From assembly GCF_014836555.1 (NCBI RefSeq), contig NZ_JACSQQ010000005.1:72110-136109 (forward strand): a DNA stretch of 64,000 nt. The letters are read 5' to 3'. This document shows, piece after piece, positions 27,768-36,020 of the stretch; the first letter of the stretch is position 1; each line of letters opens with the position of its first letter. Both the position numbers and the translations under genes were made by a program. The notes under the pieces were generated by a model. The model was not told the DNA's origin. It saw only the letters and a list, made by a program, of their open reading frames with translations, and did not search any database. The DNA is from Oerskovia rustica (GTDB taxonomy: Bacteria > Actinomycetota > Actinomycetes > Actinomycetales > Cellulomonadaceae).

Positions 27768-28415
27768 TCAGTCGGCGGCGCGGTCCTTGGTCGTGAGCGA
27801 CGGCTTCTTCTCCATGCCGGACAGGCCGTTCCACGCCAGGTTGACCAGGTGCGCCGCGACGTCGGCCTTCTTGGGGCTGCGGACGTCGAGCCAGTACTGA
27901 CCCGTCAGCGCGACCATGCCGACGAGCATCTGGGCGTAGATGGGCGAGACCCGAGGGTCCAGGCCGCGGCGTTTGAACTGTTCCGCGAGCAGGTGCTCGA
28001 CCTGGGTCGCGACGTCCCCGATGAGGCTGGAGAACGTCCCCGTCGCCTGGGCGACGGGGGAGTCGCGCACGAGGATCCGGAACCCGTCCTCGGAGGTCTC
28101 GATGTACGTCAGCAGCGCGAGGGCCGTGCGCTCGAGCAGCACCTTGGGGTGGCCGCCCATCGAGAGGGCTCCGGTGAGCGCGCTGGTCAGGCCCTGGATC
28201 TCGCGGTCCACGATGACCGCGTAGATGCCTTCCTTGCCGCCGAAGTGCTCGTACACCACGGGCTTGGACACCTCGGCGCGTGCCGCGATCTCCTCGACGC
28301 TCGTCCCTTCGAACCCCTTCTCCGCGAACAGGACACGGCTCACCGTGAGGAGCTGTTCACGGCGCTGGCTCGCGGTCATGCGGGATCTGGGAGGACGTCT
28401 GGAGTCTGCGGGCAC
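27768..28415 (-). CDS. TetR-family transcriptional regulator
   Basis: The product is 215 residues from GTG at 28415; ATG at 28379 is an alternative that removes 12 basic residues. The N-terminal helix-turn-helix is clear: RREQLLTVSRVLFAEKGFEGTSVEEIAARAEVSKPVVYEHFGGKEGIYAVIVDRE. The C-terminal part (IETSEDGFRILVRDSPVAQATGTFSSLIGDVATQVEHLLAEQF) matches the ligand-binding domain of actinobacterial TetR proteins. It lies 86 bp upstream of the NatA-like gene in the same direction. Its target may be that exporter, but no palindrome was found in the gap. Confidence 0.9.
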   Translation of the reverse strand: MPADSRRPPRSRMTASQRREQLLTVSRVLFAEKGFEGTSVEEIAARAEVSKPVVYEHFGGKEGIYAVIVDREIQGLTSALTGALSMGGHPKVLLERTALALLTYIETSEDGFRILVRDSPVAQATGTFSSLIGDVATQVEHLLAEQFKRRGLDPRVSPIYAQMLVGMVALTGQYWLDVRSPKKADVAAHLVNLAWNGLSGMEKKPSLTTKDRAAD

Positions 28416-28634
28416 GGCACCATCATGCCGTGCCGGGCCGTCCGGGGGGCCGGGATGAGATGGTTCGCCTCGCGGGACGAGCCCCGAGTGACTGCCTCCT
28501 CACACGTTTTCTCCACGTCTGGACACCGTTCGGGCCCCGAGCACGGCGCGAGACCTGGCAGACTGTTCTCCGGACGAGCGATGGTGCGCGCGACCGCGGG
28601 TTCACCCCCGGACGGCGCGCCGTGTCCAGTCCGT

Positions 28635-28706
28635 TCCGCCTTGGTGTAATCGGCAGCACAAGGGTTTTTGGTGCCTTTAGTCCAGGTTCGAGTCCTGGGG
28701 GCGGAG
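28635..28706 (+). tRNA. tRNA-Gln (anticodon TTG)
   Basis: A 72-nt cloverleaf can be drawn. The acceptor TCCGCCT pairs with GGGCGGA, the D-arm contains GGTGTAATCGGCAGC, the anticodon stem is AGGGT/GCCTT with loop TTTTGGT, and the T-arm is CCAGG-TTCGAGT-CCTGG. Anticodon TTG is at 28668-28670. CCA is not encoded. The gene lies 30 nt upstream of glmU, as in other actinobacteria. Confidence 0.93.
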
Positions 28707-28736
28707 CTCGTGCCACCAACCAGATGGGAAGCCCCA

Positions 28737-30419
28737 GTGACCGACGCTGTGCCCGACTCACCGCCAGCCGCAGTCATCGTCCTCGCCGCTGGTGCGGGGA
28801 CACGGATGAAGTCCGCGACGCCGAAGGTCCTCCATCCCCTCGCCGGACGCAGCCTGCTCGGCCACGCGATGGTCGCGGCCCGTGACCTGTCTCCGCTGCG
28901 GATCGCCGTCGTGGTCCGGCACGAGCGCGACCTCGTGGCGGCCGCAGCCCTCGAGGTCGTCCCGTCGGCCCTCGTGGTCGACCAGGACGACGTACCGGGC
29001 ACCGGTCGTGCCGTGCAGTGCGCGCTCGAGGCGCTCGACGTGCGGGCGCAGGCCGAGACCGCCGCCCACGGGGTGCCGATCGGGCACGAGGGGCGGGGCG
29101 CCGTCGACGGTCTCGACGGGTCGGTCGTCGTCCTCGCGGGGGACATCCCGCTGCTGGACGCGGCGACGCTGGCCGATCTGCTCGACGCGCACCGCTCGGG
29201 CGGCAACGCCGTGACGGTCCTGACGACCGAGGTCGACGACGCGACCGGCTACGGCCGGATCGTCCGCGACGACGCCGGGGGAGTCCTGAGCATCGTCGAG
29301 CACAAGGACGCGACGGACGAGCAGCGTGCGATCCGGGAGATCAACTCCTCGGTCTACGTCTTCGACGCAGGTGTCCTGCGCGGCGCCCTCCAGCAGGTCA
29401 CCCAGGAGAACGCGCAGGGCGAGGTCTACCTGACCGACGTGCTCCAGATCGCCCGCGAGGGCGGGGGGCGCGTCGGTGCGCTCCGGGTCGCCGACCCGCT
29501 CCTCGTCGAGGGGGCGAACGACCGTGCCCAGCTCGCGACGCTGCGCGCCGAGCTCAACCGCCGCATCCTCACCCGCTGGATGCTCGAGGGGGTCACGGTG
29601 ATCGACCCGGCGACGACCTGGGTCGACGTCGACGTGGACCTCGGGCACGACGTGACGCTGCTCCCCGGCACCCAGCTCCACGGTGCGACGACGATCGGGG
29701 CGGGCTCGACCATCGGCCCGGACACGACGCTCACCGACATGGAGGTCGGCGTGGGCGCCACCGTGACCCGCACGCACGGCAGCCTGTCGGTCGTCGGCGA
29801 CGGAGCGAGCGTCGGGCCGTTCGCCTACCTGCGCCCCGGCACGGACCTCGGGGCCAAGGGCAAGATCGGCACGTTCGTCGAGACCAAGAACGCGACGATC
29901 GGCACCGGCTCCAAGGTGCCGCACCTGTCCTACGTGGGCGACGCGACGATCGGCGAGCACACCAACATCGGTGCCGCGAGCGTCACGGTCAACTACGACG
30001 GCGTCTCCAAGCACCGCACCGTCATCGGCTCGCACGCCCGGACCGGTGCGGACAACATGTTCGTCGCCCCCGTCACGGTGGGCGACGGCGCGTACACGGC
30101 CGCAGGCTCCGTGATCCGCCGCGACGTGCCGGCCGGTGCGCTCGGCGTGAGCGGCGCCCCGCAGCGCAACGTCGACGGCTGGGTCGCCCGCCGCCGCCCG
30201 GGCACGGCCGCCGCCGACGCCGCCGCGCGGGCCCACGAGAACGACGACGACACGCCCCCTCCGCTGGGAGCCCAGGCCCAGGCGCAGCTCGCCGAGGCCA
30301 CCGCGGCGACCCCGGCCCCCCGACCGACCCCGGTGCCTGCGAGCCCGGGTGTCCCCACCGTCCCCGACGGATCCAGCACCACGACCAGCAGCACGAACGA
30401 AGGGCCTTCCCCACGATGA
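28737..30419 (+). CDS. glmU: Bifunctional GlmU: GlcN-1-P acetyltransferase / GlcNAc-1-P uridyltransferase
   Basis: The product is 560 residues. The N-terminal pyrophosphorylase domain starts at [27 protein letters not shown] and contains [10 protein letters not shown] and GYGRIVRDD. The C-terminal left-handed beta-helix acetyltransferase has hexapeptide repeats and [28 protein letters not shown]. It produces UDP-GlcNAc for peptidoglycan and surface glycans. GTG at 28737 has GGGAA 6 nt upstream. The protein is about 80 residues longer than typical; the excess is a Pro/Ala/Thr-rich tail after the helix. It overlaps prs by ATGA. Confidence 0.96.
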   Translation: MTDAVPDSPPAAVIVLAAGAGTRMKSATPKVLHPLAGRSLLGHAMVAARDLSPLRIAVVVRHERDLVAAAALEVVPSALVVDQDDVPGTGRAVQCALEALDVRAQAETAAHGVPIGHEGRGAVDGLDGSVVVLAGDIPLLDAATLADLLDAHRSGGNAVTVLTTEVDDATGYGRIVRDDAGGVLSIVEHKDATDEQRAIREINSSVYVFDAGVLRGALQQVTQENAQGEVYLTDVLQIAREGGGRVGALRVADPLLVEGANDRAQLATLRAELNRRILTRWMLEGVTVIDPATTWVDVDVDLGHDVTLLPGTQLHGATTIGAGSTIGPDTTLTDMEVGVGATVTRTHGSLSVVGDGASVGPFAYLRPGTDLGAKGKIGTFVETKNATIGTGSKVPHLSYVGDATIGEHTNIGAASVTVNYDGVSKHRTVIGSHARTGADNMFVAPVTVGDGAYTAAGSVIRRDVPAGALGVSGAPQRNVDGWVARRRPGTAAADAAARAHENDDDTPPPLGAQAQAQLAEATAATPAPRPTPVPASPGVPTVPDGSSTTTSSTNEGPSPR

Positions 30420-31399
30420 GCAGCACGATCGCCGGCAACGGGGACAAGTCCCTCGTCCTCGCGTCCGGGCGCGCGCACCCCGAGCTCGCCAAGGACGTCG
30501 CGCGGGAGCTGGGCATCGACCTGCTCCCGACGACCGCGTACGACTTCGCCAACGGCGAGATCTACGTCCGTTTCGGGGAGAGCGTCCGCGGCGCGGACAT
30601 CTTCCTCCTGCAGAGCCACACGGCGCCGATCAACCAGTGGATCATGGAGCAGCTGCTCATGGTCGACGCGGCCAAGCGTGCCTCGGCCAAGACCATCACG
30701 GTCGTCCAGCCGTTCTACGGCTACGGCCGTCAGGACAAGAAGCACCGCGGTCGCGAGCCGATCTCGGCCCGTCTCATCGCGGACCTGTTCCGCACGGCCG
30801 GCGCCGACCGTCTCATGAGCGTCGACCTGCACGCCGCGCAGACCCAGGGCTTCTTCGACGGCCCCGTGGACCACCTGTGGGCCATGCCGATCCTCACGGA
30901 CTACGTCCGCTCGCGCGTCGACACGTCGAACGTCACGGTCGTCTCGCCCGACGCGGGCCGTATCCGCGTCGCCGAGCAGTGGGCCGCGAAGCTCGGTGGC
31001 GGACCGCTCGCGTTCGTCCACAAGACGCGCGACATCACGCGCCCCAACCAGGCCGTCGCGAACCGCGTCGTGGGTGACGTCGAAGGGCGCGACTGCGTCC
31101 TCGTCGACGACCTGATCGACACGGGCGGCACCATCGCGGAAGCCGTCAAGGTCTGCCTCGCGGCAGGCGCCAAGTCCGTCATCGTCGCGGCGACGCACGG
31201 CGTCCTGTCCGACCCGGCGGCGCAGCGCCTGTCCGAGTGCGGTGCGAGCGAGGTCGTCGTGACCGACACCCTGCCGATCTCCGCGGAGAAGCACTTCCCG
31301 CAGCTCACGGTCCTGTCGATCGCGCCGCTCCTGGCGCGCGCGATCCGCGAGGTCTTCGACGACGGATCGGTCACGTCGCTGTTCGACGGCAACAGCTGA
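30416..31399 (+). CDS. prs: Ribose-phosphate pyrophosphokinase
   Basis: The product is 327 residues and makes PRPP from ribose-5-phosphate and ATP. Motifs are the [13 protein letters not shown] region, the flexible-loop/ATP region [35 protein letters not shown], and the PRPP-binding loop [21 protein letters not shown] at 30416 overlaps the glmU stop (ATGA), matching the glmU-prs pair of mycobacteria. A strong hairpin follows the stop. Confidence 0.97.
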   Translation: MSSTIAGNGDKSLVLASGRAHPELAKDVARELGIDLLPTTAYDFANGEIYVRFGESVRGADIFLLQSHTAPINQWIMEQLLMVDAAKRASAKTITVVQPFYGYGRQDKKHRGREPISARLIADLFRTAGADRLMSVDLHAAQTQGFFDGPVDHLWAMPILTDYVRSRVDTSNVTVVSPDAGRIRVAEQWAAKLGGGPLAFVHKTRDITRPNQAVANRVVGDVEGRDCVLVDDLIDTGGTIAEAVKVCLAAGAKSVIVAATHGVLSDPAAQRLSECGASEVVVTDTLPISAEKHFPQLTVLSIAPLLARAIREVFDDGSVTSLFDGNS

Positions 31400-31420
31400 G
31401 GCTCGTCCCGCGCGGTACGA

Positions 31421-31458
31421 CGGCCCGCCCCACCGACCTGGTCGGAAGGGGCGGGCCG
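31421..31458 (+). terminator. Hairpin terminator after glmU-prs
   Basis: An 11-bp stem CGGCCCGCCCC / GGGGCGGGCCG encloses a loop that itself can pair (CCGA with TCGG). It lies 22 nt after the prs stop. Confidence 0.75.
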
Positions 31459-31541
31459 CCGTCGTCGCCGGGCCGTCGCACGAGGAGGCGCGCCGGCCGG
31501 GGCGCGTCCCACCCGGGCGGCGGCGCCGTCGGGCTGGCAGC

Positions 31542-32243
31542 ATGTCTGCTGTGACCCAGCCGACCCAGCCGACCCAGCCGACCCAGCCGACCCAGCCGAC
31601 CCAGCCCCTCCTCGACCCGCGCGCCGGGGTGACCACCACCGGGCAGGGGGCCGCGTCCGCGGTACCCGACGTCGTGGTGGTCGAGCTCGGCGCCGAGGCG
31701 TCCGGCGCCGACGTCCAGGTGGCGCTCGACGCCGCGAACGCCGGGGTGCGCGCGGCGCGCGAGGCGCTGCTCGCCGGCGGGGTCGCGGCCGAGGACCTGC
31801 GCACCGCGCAGACGTCCACCTGGACGCAGTCGTCCCAGCAGCCCGACGGCGCCGCGACGCTCTCCGTCACCGCTCGCCTGACGCTGCGGGTCACCGTGCG
31901 CGACGTCCTGTCGTCGGGGGAGCTCGTGCGGGCCGCGCTCGGTGCTGCCGGCGCTGTCGCGAGGCTCGACTCGATGCGCTTCGCGGTGAGCGACCCCGCG
32001 CCGCTCGCGGTCGCCGCACGCGAGGAGGCGTTCGCCGACGCGCGGGCGCGGGCCGAGCAGTACGCGGTGCTCGCGGGGCGCACGCTCGGACCCGTCGTCG
32101 AGGTGAGCGAGCAGGGCGGCGGGGCCGCACCGATGCCCCGCATGATGTCCGCCAAGGCGGGCGCGTACGACGCGATGGCCGTCGACCCGGGGCGCGAGCA
32201 GGTCGACGCGAGCGTGACCGTGCGCTGGGCGTGGGCGGACTGA
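31542..32243 (+). CDS. SIMPL-domain (DUF541) protein
   Basis: The product is 233 residues. After the TQP repeat, the SIMPL domain runs from GVTTTGQGAASAVPDVVVVELGAEASG to VTVRWAWAD. Recognisable parts are LTLRVTVRDVLSSGELVRAALGAAG and AREEAFADARARAEQYAVLAGRTLGPVVEVSE, where this family has AVxDARxKAxxLA. Other SIMPL proteins are periplasmic or surface associated. No signal peptide is visible here, so this one may be cytoplasmic. Two starts are possible (ATG 31542, GTG 31551). Function is unknown. Confidence 0.8.
   Translation: MSAVTQPTQPTQPTQPTQPTQPLLDPRAGVTTTGQGAASAVPDVVVVELGAEASGADVQVALDAANAGVRAAREALLAGGVAAEDLRTAQTSTWTQSSQQPDGAATLSVTARLTLRVTVRDVLSSGELVRAALGAAGAVARLDSMRFAVSDPAPLAVAAREEAFADARARAEQYAVLAGRTLGPVVEVSEQGGGAAPMPRMMSAKAGAYDAMAVDPGREQVDASVTVRWAWAD
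31554..31607 (+). repeat. Six 9-bp coding repeats (TQP)6
   Basis: Six ACCCAGCCG-type units, the last ending in C, encode Thr-Gln-Pro repeats at the N-terminus of the SIMPL protein. Copy-number change would keep the frame. Confidence 0.85.
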
Positions 32244-32293
32244 TCGCCGCAGGATCGTGACATTTCTCAGGGACTGCGACCCCTGGGCGCCGC

Positions 32294-32299
32294 TAGGTT
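32294..32299 (+). promoter_or_regulatory. -10 TAGGTT placed for leaderless GPP34 gene
   Basis: TAGGTT ends 6 nt before ATG 32306; there is no Shine-Dalgarno sequence. Confidence 0.5.
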
Positions 32300-32305
32300 G
32301 GATGC

Positions 32306-33001
32306 ATGCTCATCATCGAGGACTACCTCCTGCTCGTGCTGGACGACGTCACGGGCCGCCCCGTCGGTGACGCCTCGTACCTCCAGCAGGTGGCGGCCGG
32401 TGCGCTGCTCGTCGAGCTCGCGCTGAAGGGACGCGTCGACCTCGCGGGCGACACGTCGGGGTGGCGCTCGGGACGCGTCGTGGTCCGCGACCAGTCGCCG
32501 ACCGGGAGCACGCTGCTCGACGACGCGCTGGCGACGGTCAAGTCGAAGGAGGGCTCCAAGCCCAAGAGCCTGGTCGAGGTGCTGTCGCGGTCCAAGCCCG
32601 CGGACTCCGCGCTCGACGGCCTCGTCGAGCGCGGCCTGCTGCGTCGCGAGGAGGGGCGCATCCTGGGCATCTTCCCGACGACGCGCTGGCCCGCCGCGGA
32701 CTCGCGCCACGAGGGCGAGGTGCGGCGCACCCTCACGCGCGTCCTGCGCGACGGCGTCGCCCCCGACGAGCGGACGGGCGCGCTCGTCGCGATGCTCGCG
32801 GCCACGAAGCAGGCCGGTCGGGTCATGGCCGCCGGTGCCGAGCTCTCGGCGACCGAGCGGCGCGAGATCGACCACCGCGCGAAGGAGCTCGCCGAGGGGA
32901 GCTGGGCGGCGGGGGCGACGCGACGCTACGTCGAGGAGATCACGGCGGCCACGACCGCGGCGCTCACCACGACGATGGTCATCGCGGGCGCGCAGTCCTG
33001 A
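32306..33001 (+). CDS. GPP34 (GOLPH3-like) family protein
   Basis: The product is 231 residues. MLIIEDYLLLVLDDVTGRP at the start, AAGALLVELALKGRVDL, the short basic/Pro segment, LDGLVERGLLRREEGRILGIFPTTRWP and TLTRVLRDGVAPDERTGALVAMLAATKQAG are hallmarks of the GPP34 family. In eukaryotes GOLPH3 binds phosphoinositides at the Golgi and sorts glycosyltransferases. The bacterial members are common in Actinobacteria and their role is unknown. The gene stands alone between the SIMPL and rplY genes. Confidence 0.88.
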   Translation: MLIIEDYLLLVLDDVTGRPVGDASYLQQVAAGALLVELALKGRVDLAGDTSGWRSGRVVVRDQSPTGSTLLDDALATVKSKEGSKPKSLVEVLSRSKPADSALDGLVERGLLRREEGRILGIFPTTRWPAADSRHEGEVRRTLTRVLRDGVAPDERTGALVAMLAATKQAGRVMAAGAELSATERREIDHRAKELAEGSWAAGATRRYVEEITAATTAALTTTMVIAGAQS

Positions 33002-33064
33002 CCGTGCGCGTCCCGCCGACGAGCTGCGACACTCGCGGGTTTCCCTTGACGAGGCGCGCCCGGG

Positions 33065-33291
33065 TACAGTAGTTCGGTTGCCTCGGCGAGGGACGTCTGA
33101 CGGCCGGTGAGACACCGGAAGGTCAGCAGGATCCTGAAGGGTCCCCGTAATCGACTGGGCGGTCGTCCTCGTGCGCCCGTCATGTGTCCCGCGCCGACGC
33201 AGCCGCCCCGTCCTCCGGTGCCAACCAGCCGGCCGGACAGCCGATCGCTTCCCACTGGTGGTCGGCCCGCAACCGTTCTTCAGGAGTTCAC
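33065..33291 (+). promoter_or_regulatory. Structured leader of rplY
   Basis: A -10-like TACAGT at 33065-33070 precedes a leader of about 215 nt. Two hairpins are visible: CCGGT-GAGAC-ACCGG (33104-33118) and GGATCC-TGAA-GGGTCC (33129-33144, one wobble). CAGGAG at 33281-33286 is the ribosome site. L25 leaders that bind their own protein are known in gammaproteobacteria; whether this one does is unknown. Confidence 0.45.
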
Positions 33292-33894
33292 GTGTCCGAG
33301 ATCAAGCTTGTCGCAGAGGCCCGCACCGAGTTCGGCAAGGGTGCCGCCCGTCGCATCCGTCGCGCTTCCCAGATCCCTGCCGTCCTGTACGGGCACGGCA
33401 CGGACCCCGTCCACATCGCGCTCCCCGGGCACGTGACGACGCTGGCCCTCAAGCAGTCCAACGCGCTCTTCTCGATCGAGCTCGACGGCAAGCCCGTCCT
33501 CGCGATCGCCAAGGACGTCCAGCGCGACCCGGTCAAGGACGTCGTCGAGCACATCGACCTCCTCATCGTGAAGAAGGGCGAGAAGGTCGAGGTCGAGGTC
33601 AACGTGCACGTCGTCGGCGAGTCCGCTCCCGGCACGATCCACGTCGTCGAGTCGCAGACGCTCCTCCTCGAGGCCGAGGCCACGCACCTGCCGGAGGCCG
33701 TCGAGGTCTCGATCGAGGGCCTCGAGGCCGGGCACATCGTCCGCGCCGGCGAGATCACGCTGCCCAAGGGCTCCGTGTTCCACGGCGACGCCGAGCTCGC
33801 GGTCGTCGCGATCACCGAGCCGCGCAGCGAGGTCGCTGCCGAGGCAGAGGCCGAGGCCGCCGAGGCAGCCGACGAGGCTCCCGCCGAGGCCTGA
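33292..33894 (+). CDS. rplY: 50S ribosomal protein L25 (Ctc-type)
   Basis: The product is 200 residues. The N-terminal L25 domain that binds 5S rRNA begins SEIKLVAEARTEFGKGAARRIRRASQIPAVLYGHGTDPVHIALP. The C-terminal TL5/Ctc beta domain includes KGEKVEVEVNVHVVGESAPGT and LPEAVEVSIEGLEAGHIVRAGEITLPKG. An acidic Ala/Glu tail ends the protein. GTG at 33292 has CAGGAG with 5-nt spacing. pth follows, as in mycobacteria. Confidence 0.96.
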   Translation: MSEIKLVAEARTEFGKGAARRIRRASQIPAVLYGHGTDPVHIALPGHVTTLALKQSNALFSIELDGKPVLAIAKDVQRDPVKDVVEHIDLLIVKKGEKVEVEVNVHVVGESAPGTIHVVESQTLLLEAEATHLPEAVEVSIEGLEAGHIVRAGEITLPKGSVFHGDAELAVVAITEPRSEVAAEAEAEAAEAADEAPAEA

Positions 33895-33899
33895 GCCTC

Positions 33900-33949
33900 A
33901 CCCTCCTGAGGGTCGGTCCCCGCTCCGCCGGGTCCGGTCCGCAGGACCG
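33900..33949 (+). terminator. Two small hairpins after rplY
   Basis: ACCCTC-CT-GAGGGT (33900-33913 approximately) and CGGTCC-GCA-GGACCG (33935-33949) lie just after the rplY stop and 90 nt before pth. They may attenuate readthrough. Confidence 0.45.
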
Positions 33950-34038
33950 CAGGACACGTACGTTCGAGGCGTCCGGTGGCGTACGGCGCCGGGCGCCGCG
34001 CACGTTGCCCCTCAGAAGTCGATGAAGGACCAGGTGAC

Positions 34039-34638
34039 ATGACCGACCAGCCGTGGCTCGTCGTCGGGCTCGGGAATCCCGGACCCACCTACGCGGGCAA
34101 CCGTCACAACGTCGGCCACATGGTGCTCGACGTCCTGGCCGGGCGGGCCGGCGCGACCTTCAGCGCGCACAAGGCGCGCGCCGCCGTGGCCGAGGCGCGC
34201 CTCGGTGTGCTGCCGGGCGGAGCCCCGGGGCCCCGGGTGCTCCTGGCCAAGCCGTCGACGTACATGAACACGTCGGGTGGTCCTGTCGCGGGCCTCGCCC
34301 AGTACTTCGGGATCGACCCCGACCACGTGATCGTCGTCCACGACGAGGTGGACATCCCGTTCGGCGACATCAAGCTCAAGTCCGGTGGCGGCGAGGGGGG
34401 CCACAACGGCCTGCGCGACATCACCAAGGCGCTCGGGACCCGCGACTACGTCCGCGTCCGCGCGGGCGTCGGTCGCCCCCCGGGGCGCATGGACACCGCG
34501 GACTACGTCCTGAAGAACTTCTCCGGTGCGGAGGCCAAGGAGCTGCCGTTCCTGCTCGACGACGCCGCGGACGCCGTCGAGATGGTCCTCACCGAGGGGC
34601 TGCTCGCGGCCCAGGGGAAGTTCCACACCAAGGCCTGA
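34039..34638 (+). CDS. pth: Peptidyl-tRNA hydrolase
   Basis: The product is 199 residues and releases peptides from stalled peptidyl-tRNA. It carries [25 protein letters not shown] with the catalytic His in [25 protein letters not shown], the Asp in [19 protein letters not shown], and [12 protein letters not shown] at 34039 is supported by the fold starting a few residues later. It is the last gene of the conserved backbone block; the surface-polysaccharide locus starts 177 bp downstream. Confidence 0.97.
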   Translation: MTDQPWLVVGLGNPGPTYAGNRHNVGHMVLDVLAGRAGATFSAHKARAAVAEARLGVLPGGAPGPRVLLAKPSTYMNTSGGPVAGLAQYFGIDPDHVIVVHDEVDIPFGDIKLKSGGGEGGHNGLRDITKALGTRDYVRVRAGVGRPPGRMDTADYVLKNFSGAEAKELPFLLDDAADAVEMVLTEGLLAAQGKFHTKA

Positions 34639-34702
34639 CCTCCGGGCCGCCGCACGCTGCCGGTCGACATCGGGCCGGCGGCCGTGGTCCGCGAGCCCGG
34701 AC

Positions 34703-34772
34703 TTCACCCGGGTGATGTGTCCGGTTCATCCGTTGTGGCCGGGACGTGCGCCCTAGGCTGGATCGATATCCA
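34703..34772 (+). promoter_or_regulatory. Promoter region of the polysaccharide locus
   Basis: The region contains a 12-bp palindrome TCACCCGGGTGA (from about 34703), within which GGGTGA starts at 34710. A -10 TAGGCT lies at 34754-34759, and TGGAT-CGAT-ATCCA (34759-34772) lies over the expected start of transcription. The first glycosyltransferase gene starts at 34815. Confidence 0.5.
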
Positions 34773-34814
34773 ACCTGGGCGGGCGGCCGTCTCCTGCCCC
34801 ACGACGGAGGCACG

Positions 34815-36020
34815 ATGACCGAGGGTGTGGCGCTCGCGCACGACTACGCGACGCAGCGCGGGGGCGCCGAACGGGTGGCCCTGTGGTTGGCCGAGGCCTT
34901 CCCCGGCTCGCCGATGTACACGACCCTCTACGACCAGGCGGGCACGTTCCCCGAGTTCTCCCGGCTCGACCTGAGGACGTCCGCGCTCGACCGCGTCGGC
35001 GCGCTGCGCCGCCACCACCGGCTCGCGCTGCCCCTCCTCGCTCCCGCGGTCTCGGCGCAGCGGGTCGACGCCGACGTCCTGCTCGCGAGCTCGACGGGCT
35101 GGGCCCACGGATACCGTGGAGCACGCCGGACGGTCGTCTACTGCCACGCGCCGGCCCGGTGGCTCTACCAGCGGGACCGCTACCTCGGAGGCCGGGACGG
35201 AGCGAGCACCGGGGACCGGCTCCGCAGCGGCGTCGCGTCCGCGGCGCTCGCCGCGCTGAGCCCGGCCCTGCGCGGCTGGGACCGGCGGGCCGCAGGACGC
35301 GCCGACGTCTACCTCGCCAACTCGACCGTCACCCAGCGAGCGGTCCGCGAGGCCTACGGCATCGAGGCCGAGATCCTGCCCCCGCCCCCCGCGATGCTGC
35401 CCGCCGGGCCCGAGCGCGAGGTCCCCGGGATCGAGCCGGGGTTCCTGCTGTGCGTCGCGCGGCTCCTGCCGTACAAGAACGTCGACGTCCTGGTCGAGGC
35501 GGCCCGCCTCGCCGGACGCCACCTCGTGATCGTGGGGGACGGTCCGGACCGGGCACGCCTCGAAGGCCTCGCCGCGCGCGGGCGCCCCGTCTCCGGGAGG
35601 TGGGGCACGCCGTCGGGCACGGGCGGCGGGACCACGCTGCTCGGACGGGTCGACGACCCCGAGCTGCGCTGGCTCTACCGGAGCTGCTCGATGCTCGTCG
35701 CCGCCTCGTACGAGGACTACGGGCTGTCCCCGCTCGAGGCGGGTGCGTTCGGGCGGCCTTCCGTGGTCCTGCGGGACGGCGGGTACCTCGACACGGTCGT
35801 CGAAGGGGTGACCGGGGCGTTCTTCGACGCCCCCGAGCCCGAGCTCGTCGCGCGGGCAGTCCAGGACGCCTCGGTCGTCCCGTGGGAGGATGACGTCCTG
35901 ACCTCGCACGTCGAGACCTTCGCGCTCCCGCGCTTCGTCGCGCGGCTCCGCGAGGTCGTCGAAGAGCAACGAGGCCTCGTGCACGCCGGTGCCAGCACCT
36001 CAGGGGAGAGGGACTCATGA
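34815..36020 (+). CDS. Glycosyltransferase, GT4 family
   Basis: The product is 401 residues with a GT-B fold. The N-terminal part has HDYATQRGGAERVALWLAEAFPGSP, the usual start of acceptor-side GT4 domains. The C-terminal domain has FLLCVARLLPYKNVDVLVEAARLAGRHLVIVGDGPDRARLE and YEDYGLSPLEAGAFGRPSVVLRDGG, the E-x7-E region that binds the nucleotide sugar. It resembles WbaZ-like mannosyltransferases, but the donor is not determinable. RBS GGAGG lies 4 nt upstream. It starts an operon with the following genes (ATGA, then GTGA overlaps). Confidence 0.9.
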   Translation: MTEGVALAHDYATQRGGAERVALWLAEAFPGSPMYTTLYDQAGTFPEFSRLDLRTSALDRVGALRRHHRLALPLLAPAVSAQRVDADVLLASSTGWAHGYRGARRTVVYCHAPARWLYQRDRYLGGRDGASTGDRLRSGVASAALAALSPALRGWDRRAAGRADVYLANSTVTQRAVREAYGIEAEILPPPPAMLPAGPEREVPGIEPGFLLCVARLLPYKNVDVLVEAARLAGRHLVIVGDGPDRARLEGLAARGRPVSGRWGTPSGTGGGTTLLGRVDDPELRWLYRSCSMLVAASYEDYGLSPLEAGAFGRPSVVLRDGGYLDTVVEGVTGAFFDAPEPELVARAVQDASVVPWEDDVLTSHVETFALPRFVARLREVVEEQRGLVHAGASTSGERDS

